Source: Ruegeria lacuscaerulensis ITI-1157 | GTDB lineage: Bacteria > Pseudomonadota > Alphaproteobacteria > Rhodobacterales > Rhodobacteraceae | Direction of reading: 5' to 3' | DNA: 64,000 bases | Assembly (NCBI GenBank): GCA_000161775.1 | Contig: GG704596.1 | Coordinates: 554,631-618,630 of the forward strand | Shown here: in pieces, positions 9,758-18,969 of the stretch | Position numbering within the stretch: the first letter of the stretch is position 1 | Layout: every line of letters starts with the position of its first letter | The notes under the pieces: model-generated | What the model was told of the DNA's origin: nothing | What the model saw: the letters and a program-made list of their open reading frames with translations, nothing else | The model's database searches: none | Translations under genes and position numbers: made by a program

Positions 9758-10804
9758 TCAGCCCAATTGCCCGCAAACGGGGCAATCGGCGCGCTGTGAC
9801 AGCGTGATCTTGCGGCTTTCGCCATAAAGCGCATCATAGATCAGCATCTCGCCGCGCAGCGCCTGCCCGGCACCGGTGATCACCTTGATCGCCTCGACCG
9901 CCATCATCGCGCCCGCCACGCCGGGCAGCGGCCCGATCACCCCGGCCTCGGCGCAGGATGGCGCAAGACCCGGGGCCGGAGCCTCGGGAAAGATGCACTG
10001 GTAACAGGGTGCGCCGCTGGCCGGATCGAACACGCTCAGCTGCCCCTCCCACTGCGACAGCGCGCCCGAGATCAGCGGTTTGCCCAAGGCCACGGCGGTG
10101 CGGTTGGCCAGATAGCGGGTGTCGAAATTGTCGGTGCCATCCAGGATCAGGTCATAGTCGGAAAACAGCTCGGCGGCGATCTCCTCGGTCAGGCGGCGGT
10201 GATAGGGGCGCACGATGACGTTGGGGTTCTGCGCCACCATCGCCCGCTGCGCGGAAAACACCTTGGGCATGCCGATGTCGGTATCGCGATGGATCACCTG
10301 CCGCTGCAGATTGGCGTTTTCGACCACGTCGTCGTCGATCACCCCGATCGTGCCGACACCCGCGGCGGCCAGGTATTGCAAGGCCGGCGCGCCCAGCCCC
10401 CCTGCGCCGATCACCAGCACCCGCGCCGTCTTCATGCGTTTCTGGCCCGGTCCGCCCAGCTCGCGCAGGACGATGTGACGGGCATAGCGCTCCAGTTCGG
10501 TCTGGCTGAACTGCCCGGCCAGGGCGGGCGCAGGCTCGGCCTGTACGGAATGGGCACGACGGCGCAACGCTTTCACGATTGCGCCATACCCCGCTGCCAA
10601 AGCCGCCGCCCCTATCAGAATCAACCACATCGCCGCCGACCCGCCGGTGGCCAGGCGGACCGGGTGGCCATCGGGCAGCACCAGATGCGACAGCACGACC
10701 CCCGCCATCAGAACCAGAACCGAGACCCATCGCGCGGCGCGGGACGCGCCGGCCAGATAGCCCAGGCCCCACAACCCCGCCGCCAGGATCAGGACCAACA
10801 GCAT
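9758..10804 (-). CDS. ThiF/MoeB-family adenylyltransferase with N-terminal membrane helices
   Basis: HesA/MoeB/ThiF proteins adenylate the C-terminus of a ubiquitin-like sulfur carrier (MoaD or ThiS). The E1-like domain (about residues 100-348) shows the ATP-binding GAGGLGAPALQ, the DDDVVENANLQRQ stretch, and two CxxC pairs (CYQC and the C-terminal CPVC) that would hold zinc. Residues 1-85 instead form two or three hydrophobic helices, an addition that plain MoeB lacks. I use the ATG at 10804, which overlaps the dut TGA by one base, not the TTG one codon upstream. Partner carrier genes are not in the window. Confidence 0.85.
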   Translation of the reverse strand: MLLVLILAAGLWGLGYLAGASRAARWVSVLVLMAGVVLSHLVLPDGHPVRLATGGSAAMWLILIGAAALAAGYGAIVKALRRRAHSVQAEPAPALAGQFSQTELERYARHIVLRELGGPGQKRMKTARVLVIGAGGLGAPALQYLAAAGVGTIGVIDDDVVENANLQRQVIHRDTDIGMPKVFSAQRAMVAQNPNVIVRPYHRRLTEEIAAELFSDYDLILDGTDNFDTRYLANRTAVALGKPLISGALSQWEGQLSVFDPASGAPCYQCIFPEAPAPGLAPSCAEAGVIGPLPGVAGAMMAVEAIKVITGAGQALRGEMLIYDALYGESRKITLSQRADCPVCGQLG

Positions 10805-11259
10805 CAACTGCGCCCGGTGGATCCGAACCCACCGGCTCCGCGTTGCGTCTGCCGCAGGCGGCCGGTCAGCTCGAACCGGGCCTGCACGACCGGTGCGACG
10901 ACCAGCTGCGCGATCCTGTCGCCATGGGCGATCTCGAACCGGTCCTGCCCCGCGTTCAACACGATCACCCCCAGCGGACCGCGATAGTCGCTGTCGATCG
11001 TGCCCGGCGCGTTGGGCAGCGTGATCCCATGTTTCAAGGCAAGCCCCGAACGCGGGCGGACCTGCACCTCATAGCCATCCGGTATCTCGATCCGCAGGCC
11101 GGTCGGCACCAGGGCGCGCTCTCCGGGCATCAGAACGATTTTGCCCCGATCCGGCAGGTTGGCCCGCACGTCCGCACCGGCGGCGCCGGCCGTTTCATAG
11201 GACGGCAATGCAACCGCCGGATCGGCCCCGTCTTCCCGGATCACCCGAATTTCCACCAT
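10804..11259 (-). CDS. dut: Deoxyuridine 5'-triphosphate nucleotidohydrolase (dUTPase)
   Basis: Dut hydrolyses dUTP to dUMP and pyrophosphate, keeping uracil out of DNA and feeding dTMP synthesis. The 151-residue product has the trimeric dUTPase motifs in order: [21 protein letters not shown] with the catalytic Asp and stacking Tyr, GDRIAQLVV, and the C-terminal P-loop-like [10 protein letters not shown]. The ATG at 11259 has a GAGGGG Shine-Dalgarno; a start seven codons upstream lacks one. It lies between coaBC and the MoeB-like gene, as in many alphaproteobacteria where dut follows coaBC. Confidence 0.95.
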   Translation of the reverse strand: MVEIRVIREDGADPAVALPSYETAGAAGADVRANLPDRGKIVLMPGERALVPTGLRIEIPDGYEVQVRPRSGLALKHGITLPNAPGTIDSDYRGPLGVIVLNAGQDRFEIAHGDRIAQLVVAPVVQARFELTGRLRQTQRGAGGFGSTGRS

Positions 11260-11304
11260 CGCTGCCCCCTCGTTTTCCAACTGCGTGCACCTGCAACGGG
11301 CCGG

Positions 11305-12501
11305 TCACCCGGCCAAAGCCGCCGCGATCCGTTCCGCCAACTGCGCGGCGACCGCGTCCTTGCCCATGCGCGGCCATTCCTCGGCGCCCTGGTCCGTGAT
11401 CAGCACAACCGCGTTCTCGGCCCCGCCCATGATCCCCGTCGCCGGGCTGACGTCATTGGCCACGATCCAGTCACACCCCTTGCGCGCCCGTTTGGCGGTT
11501 GCATGGGCGATCACGTCGTCAGTCTCGGCGGCGAAACCCACGACCAGGGCGGGCCGGCCAGCACCCATGTGCGACACCCGCTTCAGGATGTCCGGGTTTT
11601 CGGCAAACTCCAACGCGGGCGTGCCATCGCGGCTTTTCTTCAGCTTCCGGTCCGAGGCCCCGTCAACGCGCCAGTCGGCCACCGCGGCGGCGAACACGCC
11701 CGCATCCACCGGCAAGGCGGCATCCACCGCATCCGACATCTGCTGCGCGGTCTCGACACGCACCACCTGCACGCCATCGGGCGGCGGCACCTCGGCGGGA
11801 CCGGTGACAAAGACCACCTCGGCCCCCAACGCCGCCAGAGCACGTGCAATCGCGGCGCCCTGCGCCCCCGAGGACCGGTTGGCGATGTACCGCACCGGGT
11901 CGATCGGCTCGTGCGTCGGCCCCGAAGTCACCAGAATCCGCTTGCCCGTCAACGGACCGTCCGCCAGCGCCGCCTCGACCGCCGCGACGATCTCCAGCGG
12001 TTCGGACATTCGCCCGGGCCCGTATTCGCCGCAGGCCATGTCGCCATCGTTCGGCCCCACGAACCGAACCCCGTCAGCGATCAACTGACGGTGGTTGCGT
12101 TGGGTCGCCGGGTGGGTCCACATCCGCACGTTCATCGCCGGCGCGCACAGAACCGGCGTGTCCGTCGCCATCAACAGGGTCGAGGCCAGATCGTTGGCCA
12201 GCCCCCCGGCCATCTTGCCCAACAGATCGGCCGTCGCGGGCGCGACCACCACCAGATCGGCCGAACGCGACAGCTGGATGTGCCCCATCTCGGCCTCATC
12301 CGTCAGGTCGAACAGATCGCGATAGGCCTTTTCCCCGGCCAGAGCCGCCACCGAAAGCGGTGTCACGAATTCTTCGGCCGCGCGGGTCAGGACCGGAGTG
12401 ACCGAGGCGCCCCGCTCGCGCAGGCGGCGGATCAGGTCGAGCGACTTGTAGGCCGCGATGCCTCCGCCGATGATCAGGAGAATCCGTTTGGATGCCAGCA
12501 T
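11305..12501 (-). CDS. coaBC: Bifunctional phosphopantothenoylcysteine decarboxylase/synthetase (CoaBC)
   Basis: CoaBC joins cysteine to 4'-phosphopantothenate and decarboxylates the product to 4'-phosphopantetheine in coenzyme A synthesis. The N-terminal flavoprotein half (about 1-185) has the GGGIAAYK start, a catalytic His in EMGHIQLSR, the PAMN motif and the ACGEYGPGRM Cys loop. The C-terminal CoaB half begins about residue 190 with ILVTSGPTHEPID and contains the RYIANRSSG nucleotide-binding motif. The 398-residue length is standard. It sits 64 bases after chaN and 45 before dut in the rpoH operon. Confidence 0.96.
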   Translation of the reverse strand: MLASKRILLIIGGGIAAYKSLDLIRRLRERGASVTPVLTRAAEEFVTPLSVAALAGEKAYRDLFDLTDEAEMGHIQLSRSADLVVVAPATADLLGKMAGGLANDLASTLLMATDTPVLCAPAMNVRMWTHPATQRNHRQLIADGVRFVGPNDGDMACGEYGPGRMSEPLEIVAAVEAALADGPLTGKRILVTSGPTHEPIDPVRYIANRSSGAQGAAIARALAALGAEVVFVTGPAEVPPPDGVQVVRVETAQQMSDAVDAALPVDAGVFAAAVADWRVDGASDRKLKKSRDGTPALEFAENPDILKRVSHMGAGRPALVVGFAAETDDVIAHATAKRARKGCDWIVANDVSPATGIMGGAENAVVLITDQGAEEWPRMGKDAVAAQLAERIAAALAG

Positions 12502-12565
12502 GTTCAGCCTTTCCCGGTCGCAGTCGGACCCGACACTATGCCACGCATGGCCCGAGTTCCAGCGG

Positions 12566-13390
12566 TTAATCCTGAGTCTCGAACGCCTTGCAGGGATCCT
12601 CGCGTTCGGTGGCGGGGCTGTCGATCACCGCATCGAATTCACCGGTCAGCGCACCATCCTCGGACTGCCCAAGCACGAACAGTTTCAGCCCCGGACGCAG
12701 GCGTGCCAAAAAGGTTGGAACGCCCTGATCCTTGCGCGCATGGCCATTGCCGGTGATCACGGCCACCGGACCGTCGGTCTCATCCATGGCACGCAGGATC
12801 GCACGGGCCAGAACCGCATCGCGCAGACGCTGGATGGCGACCAGCTGCGGCAAAATCTCGGCGGGCATGGCATTGCAATGCGCCGCCTGCTGCTCGGCCT
12901 CGCGCGCGGCCTGATCTTCGGGGGCAAGCGGCACGGTAAGGCCGTATCGCGCCGCATCCGCGCCCAGCGCGGTCGCGGCCCCGCGCTCCATGGCGGCCCG
13001 AGCCGCAGCACGCGGTACCATCGCCCCATAGACCGGAGCGTTCGACGCCCGAAAAACCGGATAATACATGCTGAGTGGCGGCCAGCCGGATTCGGCCCAG
13101 CGCAGGATGCGAGACAATTCCTCGGGATCGGACGCAGCGGTCTGCGCCAGACGCTGCGCAGCCTCTTCGGTTACCATTTCCCATACCACGGCCCTCGGCT
13201 GGATCGCCGCAATCGCCTCGGTCTGTACAAGGTGGTGGCGCGGGTTGTCATGAACCTCGCCCAGAATGACGACGTCGGCCCCCTTCATCCGGGCCAGAAC
13301 GTCGTCGGGGATGAATTCGCCGGCCACTGCAGGCTGCATCACGCCGGAGAGGAAAACGGCCACCGCCGCCAGAATCGCAAGAAATCTCAT
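12566..13390 (-). CDS. ChaN family haem-binding/Tiki-like exported protein
   Basis: ChaN proteins bind haem in Campylobacter and belong to the EreA/ChaN (Tiki-like) fold; the role in Rhodobacterales is not established. The 274-residue product has an N-terminal signal sequence (about 1-23, ending AVA-G) without a lipobox Cys, followed by VVILGEVHDNPRHH with the conserved Glu and His residues and a late GNGHARKDQGVP segment. The ATG overlaps the rpoH stop codon as ATGA, so it is translationally coupled to the sigma factor gene. Confidence 0.85.
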   Translation of the reverse strand: MRFLAILAAVAVFLSGVMQPAVAGEFIPDDVLARMKGADVVILGEVHDNPRHHLVQTEAIAAIQPRAVVWEMVTEEAAQRLAQTAASDPEELSRILRWAESGWPPLSMYYPVFRASNAPVYGAMVPRAAARAAMERGAATALGADAARYGLTVPLAPEDQAAREAEQQAAHCNAMPAEILPQLVAIQRLRDAVLARAILRAMDETDGPVAVITGNGHARKDQGVPTFLARLRPGLKLFVLGQSEDGALTGEFDAVIDSPATEREDPCKAFETQD

Positions 13391-14265
13391 GCGAGGAAGT
13401 GTTGCACCTCGCGCGATTGCCCTTCAAGGCTCTTGCGCATTTTCGCGAAAGCCGCCGCCTCGAGCTGGCGCACACGCTCTTTCGACAGGCCCAATTCCTG
13501 ACCGAGGCTTTCCAGCGTCCGCGCCGGGTCGCGCAGCTTGCGCTCGCGCACGATGAACCGCTCCCTTTCGTTCAGCGCCTGCATCGCCGTGATCAGCCAT
13601 TCCCGCAATTGGCGGGTGTCGTGCCCGTGTTCCACCAGTTCGGCGGCCTGCGCGCTGTCATCCTCCAGCGCGTCGATCCATTCGCGGCCATCCTCGTCGG
13701 CCGACTGCACCGCATTCAGGGAAAAATCGGACCCGGCCAGACGGCCATGCATCATTTCGACGTCTCGCAGCGGAACACCAATCTCGGCGGCGATCATCTG
13801 GTGCAGCTGGTGTCGGTCCAGTTCCACGCCGTCGGACGCGGCTTCGCGCTCCAGCCGCGCCTGCACGCGACGCATGTTGAAGAAGAGCGATTTCTGGGAC
13901 GAGGTCGAACCGGTCCGCACCATCGACCAGTTGCGCATCACGTAGTCCTGGATGCTGGCCTTGATCCACCACACCGCATAGGTCGAAAAGCGAACCCCGC
14001 GATCCGGGTCGAATTTGTCAGCGGCCTTCATCAGGCCCAGCCCGGCCTCTTGGATCAGGTCATTCATCGGTGCGCCATAGCGTTTGAACTTGGCCGCCAT
14101 TGAAATGGCCAGACGCATATAGGCCGTTATCAACCGGTGAAGGGCCTGTTCGTCGCGCTCGTCGCGCCAGGCATAGGCCAGGCGCAATTCGGTTTCCGCA
14201 TCCAGCAATTCGGCTTTCATAGCCTGCCGGGACATCGAGAAGTCGTTCGGGTTATCCAGTGCCAT
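13387..14265 (-). CDS. rpoH: RNA polymerase sigma-32 factor, RpoHII type
   Basis: An alternative sigma factor of the heat-shock family; in Rhodobacter, RpoHII mainly serves the singlet-oxygen and stress response. The 292-residue product begins MALDNPNDFS at an ATG with GGGAG upstream; an open frame continues 71 codons further upstream but lacks family similarity. Region 2 has RLITAYMRLAISMA, DLIQEAGLGLMKAA and VRFSTYAVWWIKASIQDYV; region 4 has LGLSKERVRQLEAAAFAKMR. Resemblance to RpoHII rather than RpoHI is from recalled sequence, so the paralogue assignment is less sure than the family. Confidence 0.92.
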   Translation of the reverse strand: MALDNPNDFSMSRQAMKAELLDAETELRLAYAWRDERDEQALHRLITAYMRLAISMAAKFKRYGAPMNDLIQEAGLGLMKAADKFDPDRGVRFSTYAVWWIKASIQDYVMRNWSMVRTGSTSSQKSLFFNMRRVQARLEREAASDGVELDRHQLHQMIAAEIGVPLRDVEMMHGRLAGSDFSLNAVQSADEDGREWIDALEDDSAQAAELVEHGHDTRQLREWLITAMQALNERERFIVRERKLRDPARTLESLGQELGLSKERVRQLEAAAFAKMRKSLEGQSREVQHFLA

Positions 14266-14366
14266 GCAGCTCTCCCATCTGTCGTAGGCGCCGCCGGTCT
14301 TGCCTTGCCGACGTATGGTCGATACGCAAGGGCGCACCGGGTGGATCACTGTAAAGGTAGTAAAAA

Positions 14367-14888
14367 ATGCATCCCGATTTAACCTTTGTGCTGGGTGGCG
14401 CGGCATCGGGAAAATCTGCATTTGCCGAACAACTTGCTGTTTCAACAGGGAAAACCCGCGTCTACCTGGCAACATCACAAGTGTTTGATGATGAGATGCG
14501 CCTAAAAATCAGGCGCCATGTGGACCAAAGAGGCGACGGCTGGGCCACGATCGAAGCCCCGATGGACCTGCGCCCGGCGCTGGCGGGGCTGAGCCGGGAT
14601 CAGGTCTGTCTTATCGATTGCGCCACGATGTGGCTCAGCAATCATTTGCTTGCGGACAGCGATCTTGAACAGGAACAGGCCGCCCTTTTGGCCGCGCTGC
14701 GGGCCTGCCCCGCGCAGGTCGTGATCGTCTCGAACGAAGTGGGGCACGGTATCGTCCCCGACAATGCGCTGGCCCGCAAATTCCGCGAGGCGCAGGGGCG
14801 GTTGAACATCGCCCTCGCCGCCCAAGCCGACCTTGTGGTTCAGGTCATCGCGGGACTGCCGCAGGTTTTGAAAGGCCAGTTGCCGTGA
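14367..14888 (+). CDS. cobU: Adenosylcobinamide kinase/adenosylcobinamide-phosphate guanylyltransferase
   Basis: CobU (CobP) phosphorylates adenosylcobinamide and transfers GMP to it late in cobalamin nucleotide-loop assembly. The 173-residue protein has a P-loop GGAASGKS at residues 10-17, the GTP-linked His in the RRHVDQRG region, and EVGHGIVPDNALARKFREAQGRLN, a strong CobU signature. It is divergent from rpoH, and I see no cobalamin riboswitch in the 101-base gap. Its TGA overlaps the GTG of the next gene as GTGA. Confidence 0.95.
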   Translation: MHPDLTFVLGGAASGKSAFAEQLAVSTGKTRVYLATSQVFDDEMRLKIRRHVDQRGDGWATIEAPMDLRPALAGLSRDQVCLIDCATMWLSNHLLADSDLEQEQAALLAALRACPAQVVIVSNEVGHGIVPDNALARKFREAQGRLNIALAAQADLVVQVIAGLPQVLKGQLP

Positions 14889-15463
14889 CCCGGTTGCATC
14901 TTGTCCGCCACGGCCCGACCCATGCCAAGACGATGGTGGGCTGGTCAGACATTCCCGCCGACCTGAGCGACCACGCGGCCCTCGCGCGCCTGCACGATCA
15001 CCTGCCGCGGGATGCGCTGGTCATTTCGTCGGACCTGTCGCGCGCTGCGGATACGGCCACGGCCATTCAGGGCACGCGCCGTCGGCTGCCGCACCATCCC
15101 GACCTGCGCGAGATCCATTTCGGCACCTGGGAAATGCGCGCATTCGCCGAGATCGAGGCCGAAGACCCCGAACTGGCCTTTGCCTATTGGGACAGCCCCG
15201 GCGACGTGCGCCCGCCCAACGGCGAAAGCTGGAACGCGGTCCGCGCGCGGGTCGACGCGGCGATCGACGGGTTGATCGGAAAGTATACCGGCGCCGATCT
15301 GGTCATCGTGGCCCATTTCGGCGTGATCCTGACCCAGGTGCAGCGCGCCTTGGATCTGGACGCGCAACAGACCTTCGCCCATCGCATCGACAACCTGTCG
15401 GTGACCGATCTGGCCTTTGACGGCAAAACCTGGTCGGTCGGGCGGATCAATCATCTTCCGTGA
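14885..15463 (+). CDS. Histidine phosphatase family protein, probable alpha-ribazole phosphatase (CobC-like)
   Basis: A phosphoglycerate-mutase-like phosphatase. The RHG motif (LVRHGPTH, residues 6-13) holds the phospho-accepting His, and VAHFG near residue 141 carries the second catalytic His. The GTG start overlaps the cobU stop, and since CobC removes the phosphate from alpha-ribazole-5'-phosphate in the same pathway, that role is likely. Nothing in the sequence alone excludes another small phosphate ester. The 192-residue length is normal for the family. Confidence 0.8.
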   Translation: MTRLHLVRHGPTHAKTMVGWSDIPADLSDHAALARLHDHLPRDALVISSDLSRAADTATAIQGTRRRLPHHPDLREIHFGTWEMRAFAEIEAEDPELAFAYWDSPGDVRPPNGESWNAVRARVDAAIDGLIGKYTGADLVIVAHFGVILTQVQRALDLDAQQTFAHRIDNLSVTDLAFDGKTWSVGRINHLP

Positions 15464-15521
15464 ACACGGCGCGCACAATTCAGCGTTTTACTGATATCGG
15501 GCGTTCGGCCATCCTCGGGCC

Positions 15522-16400
15522 ATGACATACGACCTTTTCATCGGGGACCGCCTGTTTTCAAGCTGGTCCATGCGCGGCTGGCTGATGCTGGAAAAATTCG
15601 GCCTGCCTTACACGACCCACATGATCGGCTTGTATTCGGGCACGATGGCCCGGGACATGCAGCCGCTGGCCCCGGCCCGTCTGGTCCCCGCGCTGCGCCT
15701 GCCCGACGGCACGGTGGTCGGCGAAAGCCTCGCCGTGGCCGAGACGCTGGCCGAACGCCACCCCGATGCCGGGCTTTGGTCGCAAGACGCTGCTGCCCGC
15801 GCAACCGCCCGTTGGCTGTGTTCCGAGATGGTCGCTGGGTTTCATGCATTGCGGTCGGCCTGCCCCATGCAACTCAAACACCGCTGGAAAGGGTTCGAAC
15901 CGTCCGACGAAACCCGCGCCGATCTGACCCGGATCGAGACCCTGTGGGCGCATGCCCGCAAAATCTCGGGCACGACGTCCGGCCCGTTGTTCGGCAGCTA
16001 TTCGCTGGCCGATGTGTTCTATACGCCGGTCGCGGCCCGGATCATCGGCTACGGTCTGCCCGTGTCCGCGCAGAACCATGACTATTGCATGGAATTGTTG
16101 TCGGACCCGGCGGTTCGGCAATGGCGCGCGATGGGGCTGACGGTCGACTACGACCCGTTCCCCTATGAACAGCCGCTCGACGCAGAGCCCTGGCCGATCG
16201 GCGGGGCCTCGACAGCCCGCGCAGTTGAGGCGGGGCCGTCGGTCAATGACCTCTGCCCCTATTCCGGCAAGCCGGTGACCGCATTCCTGGAACTGGATGG
16301 CAAAAGATGGGGCTTCTGCAACACCTTCTGCCGCGACAAAACCGTGGCCGACCCTGGCGCATGGCCGAAATTCACGCAAATGATCCGGCAAGCGGTGTGA
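15522..16400 (+). CDS. Glutathione S-transferase family protein with a C-terminal cysteine-rich tail
   Basis: The N-terminal thioredoxin-like domain (about 1-80) contains the SSWSMRGWLML active-site region and the ESLAVAETLAERHP glutathione-binding segment; an alpha-helical GST domain follows to about residue 205. Unusually, residues 245-290 add a separate block, CPYSGKPVTAFLELDGK then FCNTFCRDKTV, with three Cys arranged like a small metal-binding treble clef. The 292 residues exceed a standard GST by roughly 70. It lies between cobC-like and comM without close coupling. Substrate unknown. Confidence 0.85.
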   Translation: MTYDLFIGDRLFSSWSMRGWLMLEKFGLPYTTHMIGLYSGTMARDMQPLAPARLVPALRLPDGTVVGESLAVAETLAERHPDAGLWSQDAAARATARWLCSEMVAGFHALRSACPMQLKHRWKGFEPSDETRADLTRIETLWAHARKISGTTSGPLFGSYSLADVFYTPVAARIIGYGLPVSAQNHDYCMELLSDPAVRQWRAMGLTVDYDPFPYEQPLDAEPWPIGGASTARAVEAGPSVNDLCPYSGKPVTAFLELDGKRWGFCNTFCRDKTVADPGAWPKFTQMIRQAV

Positions 16401-16403
16401 CCG

Positions 16404-16419
16404 TTAACCATTCCTAAAC
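16404..16419 (+). promoter_or_regulatory. Near-consensus CtrA site upstream of comM
   Basis: TTAA, seven bases, TAAAC matches the CtrA consensus TTAA-N7-TTAAC except at one base, 46 bases before the comM ATG. A second GTTAACCA half-site lies at 16443-16450. CtrA control of competence genes is known in relatives such as Rhodobacter capsulatus and Dinoroseobacter, so the position is sensible, but binding is inferred. Confidence 0.4.
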
Positions 16420-16464
16420 CGGCGCCATGGCAGCAAGGTCCTGTTAACCAAGAACAGGATCGCC

Positions 16465-17979
16465 ATGGTCGCCCGCGCTCATACCGTTGCCTTTCAGGGG
16501 GTCGAGGCCCGCCCGGTCGAGGTGCAATGCGCCGTCTCCCCCGGGCTGCCTGCTTTTTCAATCGTCGGCCTGCCGGACAAGGCCGTGTCCGAGGCCCGCG
16601 AACGCGTGCGCAGTGCGCTCAGTGCGATGGCCATTGCGCTGCCATCCAAACGCATCACGATCAACCTGTCGCCCGCCGACCTGCCCAAGGAAGGCAGCCA
16701 TTTCGACCTGCCGATCGCGCTTGCCCTGCTCTGTGCCATCGACATCCTGCCCGCCGACGCCGCAGAAGGCACCATGGCTCTGGGCGAGCTTTCGCTGGAC
16801 GGCTCATTGGTACCCGTGGCCGGCGCCCTGCCCGCCGCGATGACCGCCGCGGCCGAGGGCCGCACGCTGCTGTGCCCGCGCGCGTCAGGTGCCGAGGCGG
16901 CCTGGGTCGACGCGACCCAGGTGATCGGGGCAGCGTCCTTGGCCGACGTCGTGCGCCATTTTAACGGCCAGTCGGCCCTGCCGGTCGCCCAGCCCGGCGA
17001 GGTCAGGTTGGAACCCTCGACCCGCGACCTGCGCGACGTCAAAGGGCAGGAACGGGCAAAACGCGCACTGGAAATCGCAGCGGCCGGCCGTCACCACATG
17101 ATCATGATCGGCACGCCGGGATCGGGCAAATCCATGCTCGCCGCCCGCTTGCCCGGCATTCTGCCGCCGCTGACGCCCACCGAAGCGCTCGAGACCTCGA
17201 TGATCCAATCGCTGTGCGGCATGCTGGACGAAGGCGGCATCAGTCGGACCCGCCCTTTCCGCGAACCGCATCACACGGCGTCGATGGCCGCGATCGTGGG
17301 CGGCGGAAAAGGCGCGAAACCTGGCGAGATTTCCCTGGCCCACAACGGCGTCCTGTTCATGGACGAATTCCCCGAGTTTCCGCGAACGGTTCTGGAAACC
17401 CTGCGTCAGCCCATCGAGACCGGCGAGGTTATGGTCGCCCGCGCCAACGCCCATGTGAAATACCCCTGCCGGTTCATGCTGGTGGCGGCGGCGAACCCCT
17501 GCAAATGCGGATATCTCAGCGACCCGTCCCGCGCCTGCTCACGCGCCCCCGTCTGCGGCGAGGACTATCTGGGCCGCATCTCGGGGCCGCTGATGGACCG
17601 GTTCGATCTGCGGATCGAGGTGCCGCCCGTGGGCTTCACCGACCTTGACCTGCCGCCATCCGGAGACAGCTCGGCCACCGTCGCCGCGCGGGTGCAACAG
17701 GCGCGCGGTGTTCAGGCCCGGCGCTTTCAGGACACGCCCGGCATTCGCCAGAACGCCGATATCGAGGGCAATCTGCTGGAAGAGGTCGCCGCACCAGACG
17801 CCGAGGGCAAGGACCTGCTGGTCAAGGCGGCCGAGCGGTTCGGCCTGTCGGCGCGGGCCTACCACCGCATTCTGCGCGTGGCCCGCACCATTGCCGATCT
17901 TGAGGGCGCGCCCGATGTGCGCCGCCCCCACGTGGCCGAGGCGCTGAGCTACAGGATCAGCGCCCGGGTTGCAGCTTAG
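16465..17979 (+). CDS. comM: YifB/ComM family Mg-chelatase-like AAA+ ATPase
   Basis: ComM is a hexameric branch-migration helicase that widens recombination tracts during natural transformation. The 504-residue product has an N-terminal Lon-protease-like domain (about 1-165), the AAA+ core with Walker A GTPGSGKS near residue 215 and Walker [11 protein letters not shown] near 295, a zinc-like Cys cluster (PCKCG...[10 protein letters not shown]) near 345, and a C-terminal Mg-chelatase helical domain. It overlaps gshB tail-to-tail by four bases (TTAG). CtrA-like sequences lie upstream. Confidence 0.93.
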   Translation: MVARAHTVAFQGVEARPVEVQCAVSPGLPAFSIVGLPDKAVSEARERVRSALSAMAIALPSKRITINLSPADLPKEGSHFDLPIALALLCAIDILPADAAEGTMALGELSLDGSLVPVAGALPAAMTAAAEGRTLLCPRASGAEAAWVDATQVIGAASLADVVRHFNGQSALPVAQPGEVRLEPSTRDLRDVKGQERAKRALEIAAAGRHHMIMIGTPGSGKSMLAARLPGILPPLTPTEALETSMIQSLCGMLDEGGISRTRPFREPHHTASMAAIVGGGKGAKPGEISLAHNGVLFMDEFPEFPRTVLETLRQPIETGEVMVARANAHVKYPCRFMLVAAANPCKCGYLSDPSRACSRAPVCGEDYLGRISGPLMDRFDLRIEVPPVGFTDLDLPPSGDSSATVAARVQQARGVQARRFQDTPGIRQNADIEGNLLEEVAAPDAEGKDLLVKAAERFGLSARAYHRILRVARTIADLEGAPDVRRPHVAEALSYRISARVAA

Positions 17980-18908
17980 ACCTTGGCCTCGATCGCCTGC
18001 CAGATCTTTTCGGCAATGTTGGTTCCGTTGAACCGCTCCAATTCCTGGATTCCGGTGGGCGAGGTCACGTTGATTTCGGTCAGATAGTCGCCGATCACGT
18101 CGATACCCACAAAGATTTGGCCCTTTTCCCTCAGCAGCGGACCGATGGCCGCGCAGATCTCAAGATCGCGGTCGGTCAGCCCGATCTTTTCGGGGCGGCC
18201 GCCCACATGCATGTTCGACCGCGTCTCACCCTCGGCCGGAACGCGGTTGATCGCGCCGACCGGCTCACCATCGACCAGGATCACCCGCTTGTCGCCGTTG
18301 CGCACATCCGGCAGGAATTTCTGAACTATCAGCGGCTCTCGCGAGAAGCCCGTGAACAGCTCGTGCAACGAGGTCAGGTTGCGGTCATCGGCATCCAGCC
18401 GGAACACGCCAGCCCCGCCATTGCCATAGAGCGGCTTGAGGATGATGTCGCCGTGCTTTTCCTTGAACGCCTTGATGGTCCGCAGATCGCGGGCGATCGT
18501 GGTGGGCGGAGTCAGGTCAGGAAAATCCAGAACCAGCAGTTTTTCCGGATAGTTGCGCACCCAGAACGGATCATTCACCACCAGAGCCTGCCCACGCAAC
18601 CGATCCAGCAGGTGGGTTGAGGTGATATAGTGCATATCAAACGGCGGGTCCTGCCTCAGCCAGACGACATCGAAATCCGCCAGATCAACCTCGCGCTCGG
18701 GCCCCAGAACCGCCGGCTGGTCCGCAACCCGCTGCACCGTCATGTCGTGACCGCGGGCGGTGATGCGCCCCTCTTGATAGGCCAGTTGATCGGGTCCGTA
18801 GTAAAACAGCTGGTGCCCACGGGCCTGGGCTTCTTCGGCCAGCCGGAACGAGCTGTCTGCATTGATGTCCACGGCCCCGATCGGGTCCATCTGAAAGGCG
18901 ATTTTCAT
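17976..18908 (-). CDS. gshB: Glutathione synthase
   Basis: GshB joins glycine to gamma-glutamylcysteine with ATP to make glutathione. The 310-residue ATP-grasp protein begins [20 protein letters not shown], the classic bacterial GshB start, and shows [27 protein letters not shown] and the C-terminal [12 protein letters not shown] metal/ATP-binding segment. GAGGGA precedes the ATG. It is the last gene of rsmI-yraN-gshB, 61 bases after yraN, and converges on comM. Confidence 0.97.
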   Translation of the reverse strand: MKIAFQMDPIGAVDINADSSFRLAEEAQARGHQLFYYGPDQLAYQEGRITARGHDMTVQRVADQPAVLGPEREVDLADFDVVWLRQDPPFDMHYITSTHLLDRLRGQALVVNDPFWVRNYPEKLLVLDFPDLTPPTTIARDLRTIKAFKEKHGDIILKPLYGNGGAGVFRLDADDRNLTSLHELFTGFSREPLIVQKFLPDVRNGDKRVILVDGEPVGAINRVPAEGETRSNMHVGGRPEKIGLTDRDLEICAAIGPLLREKGQIFVGIDVIGDYLTEINVTSPTGIQELERFNGTNIAEKIWQAIEAKV

Positions 18909-18969
18909 GGCGTGTCCCTCGTAGTCACGCCAGATACATGGCCCAGCGGCGACGGGTGTTCAATGGCGA

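Noticed and set aside
14266-14366. Cobalamin riboswitch upstream of cobU
   Set aside because: The 101-base gap is too short and lacks a B12-box-like sequence.
14266-14478. 71-codon N-terminal extension of rpoH
   Set aside because: The extension has no family similarity, covers the cobU promoter and overlaps cobU; the ATG at 14265 has a good ribosome site.
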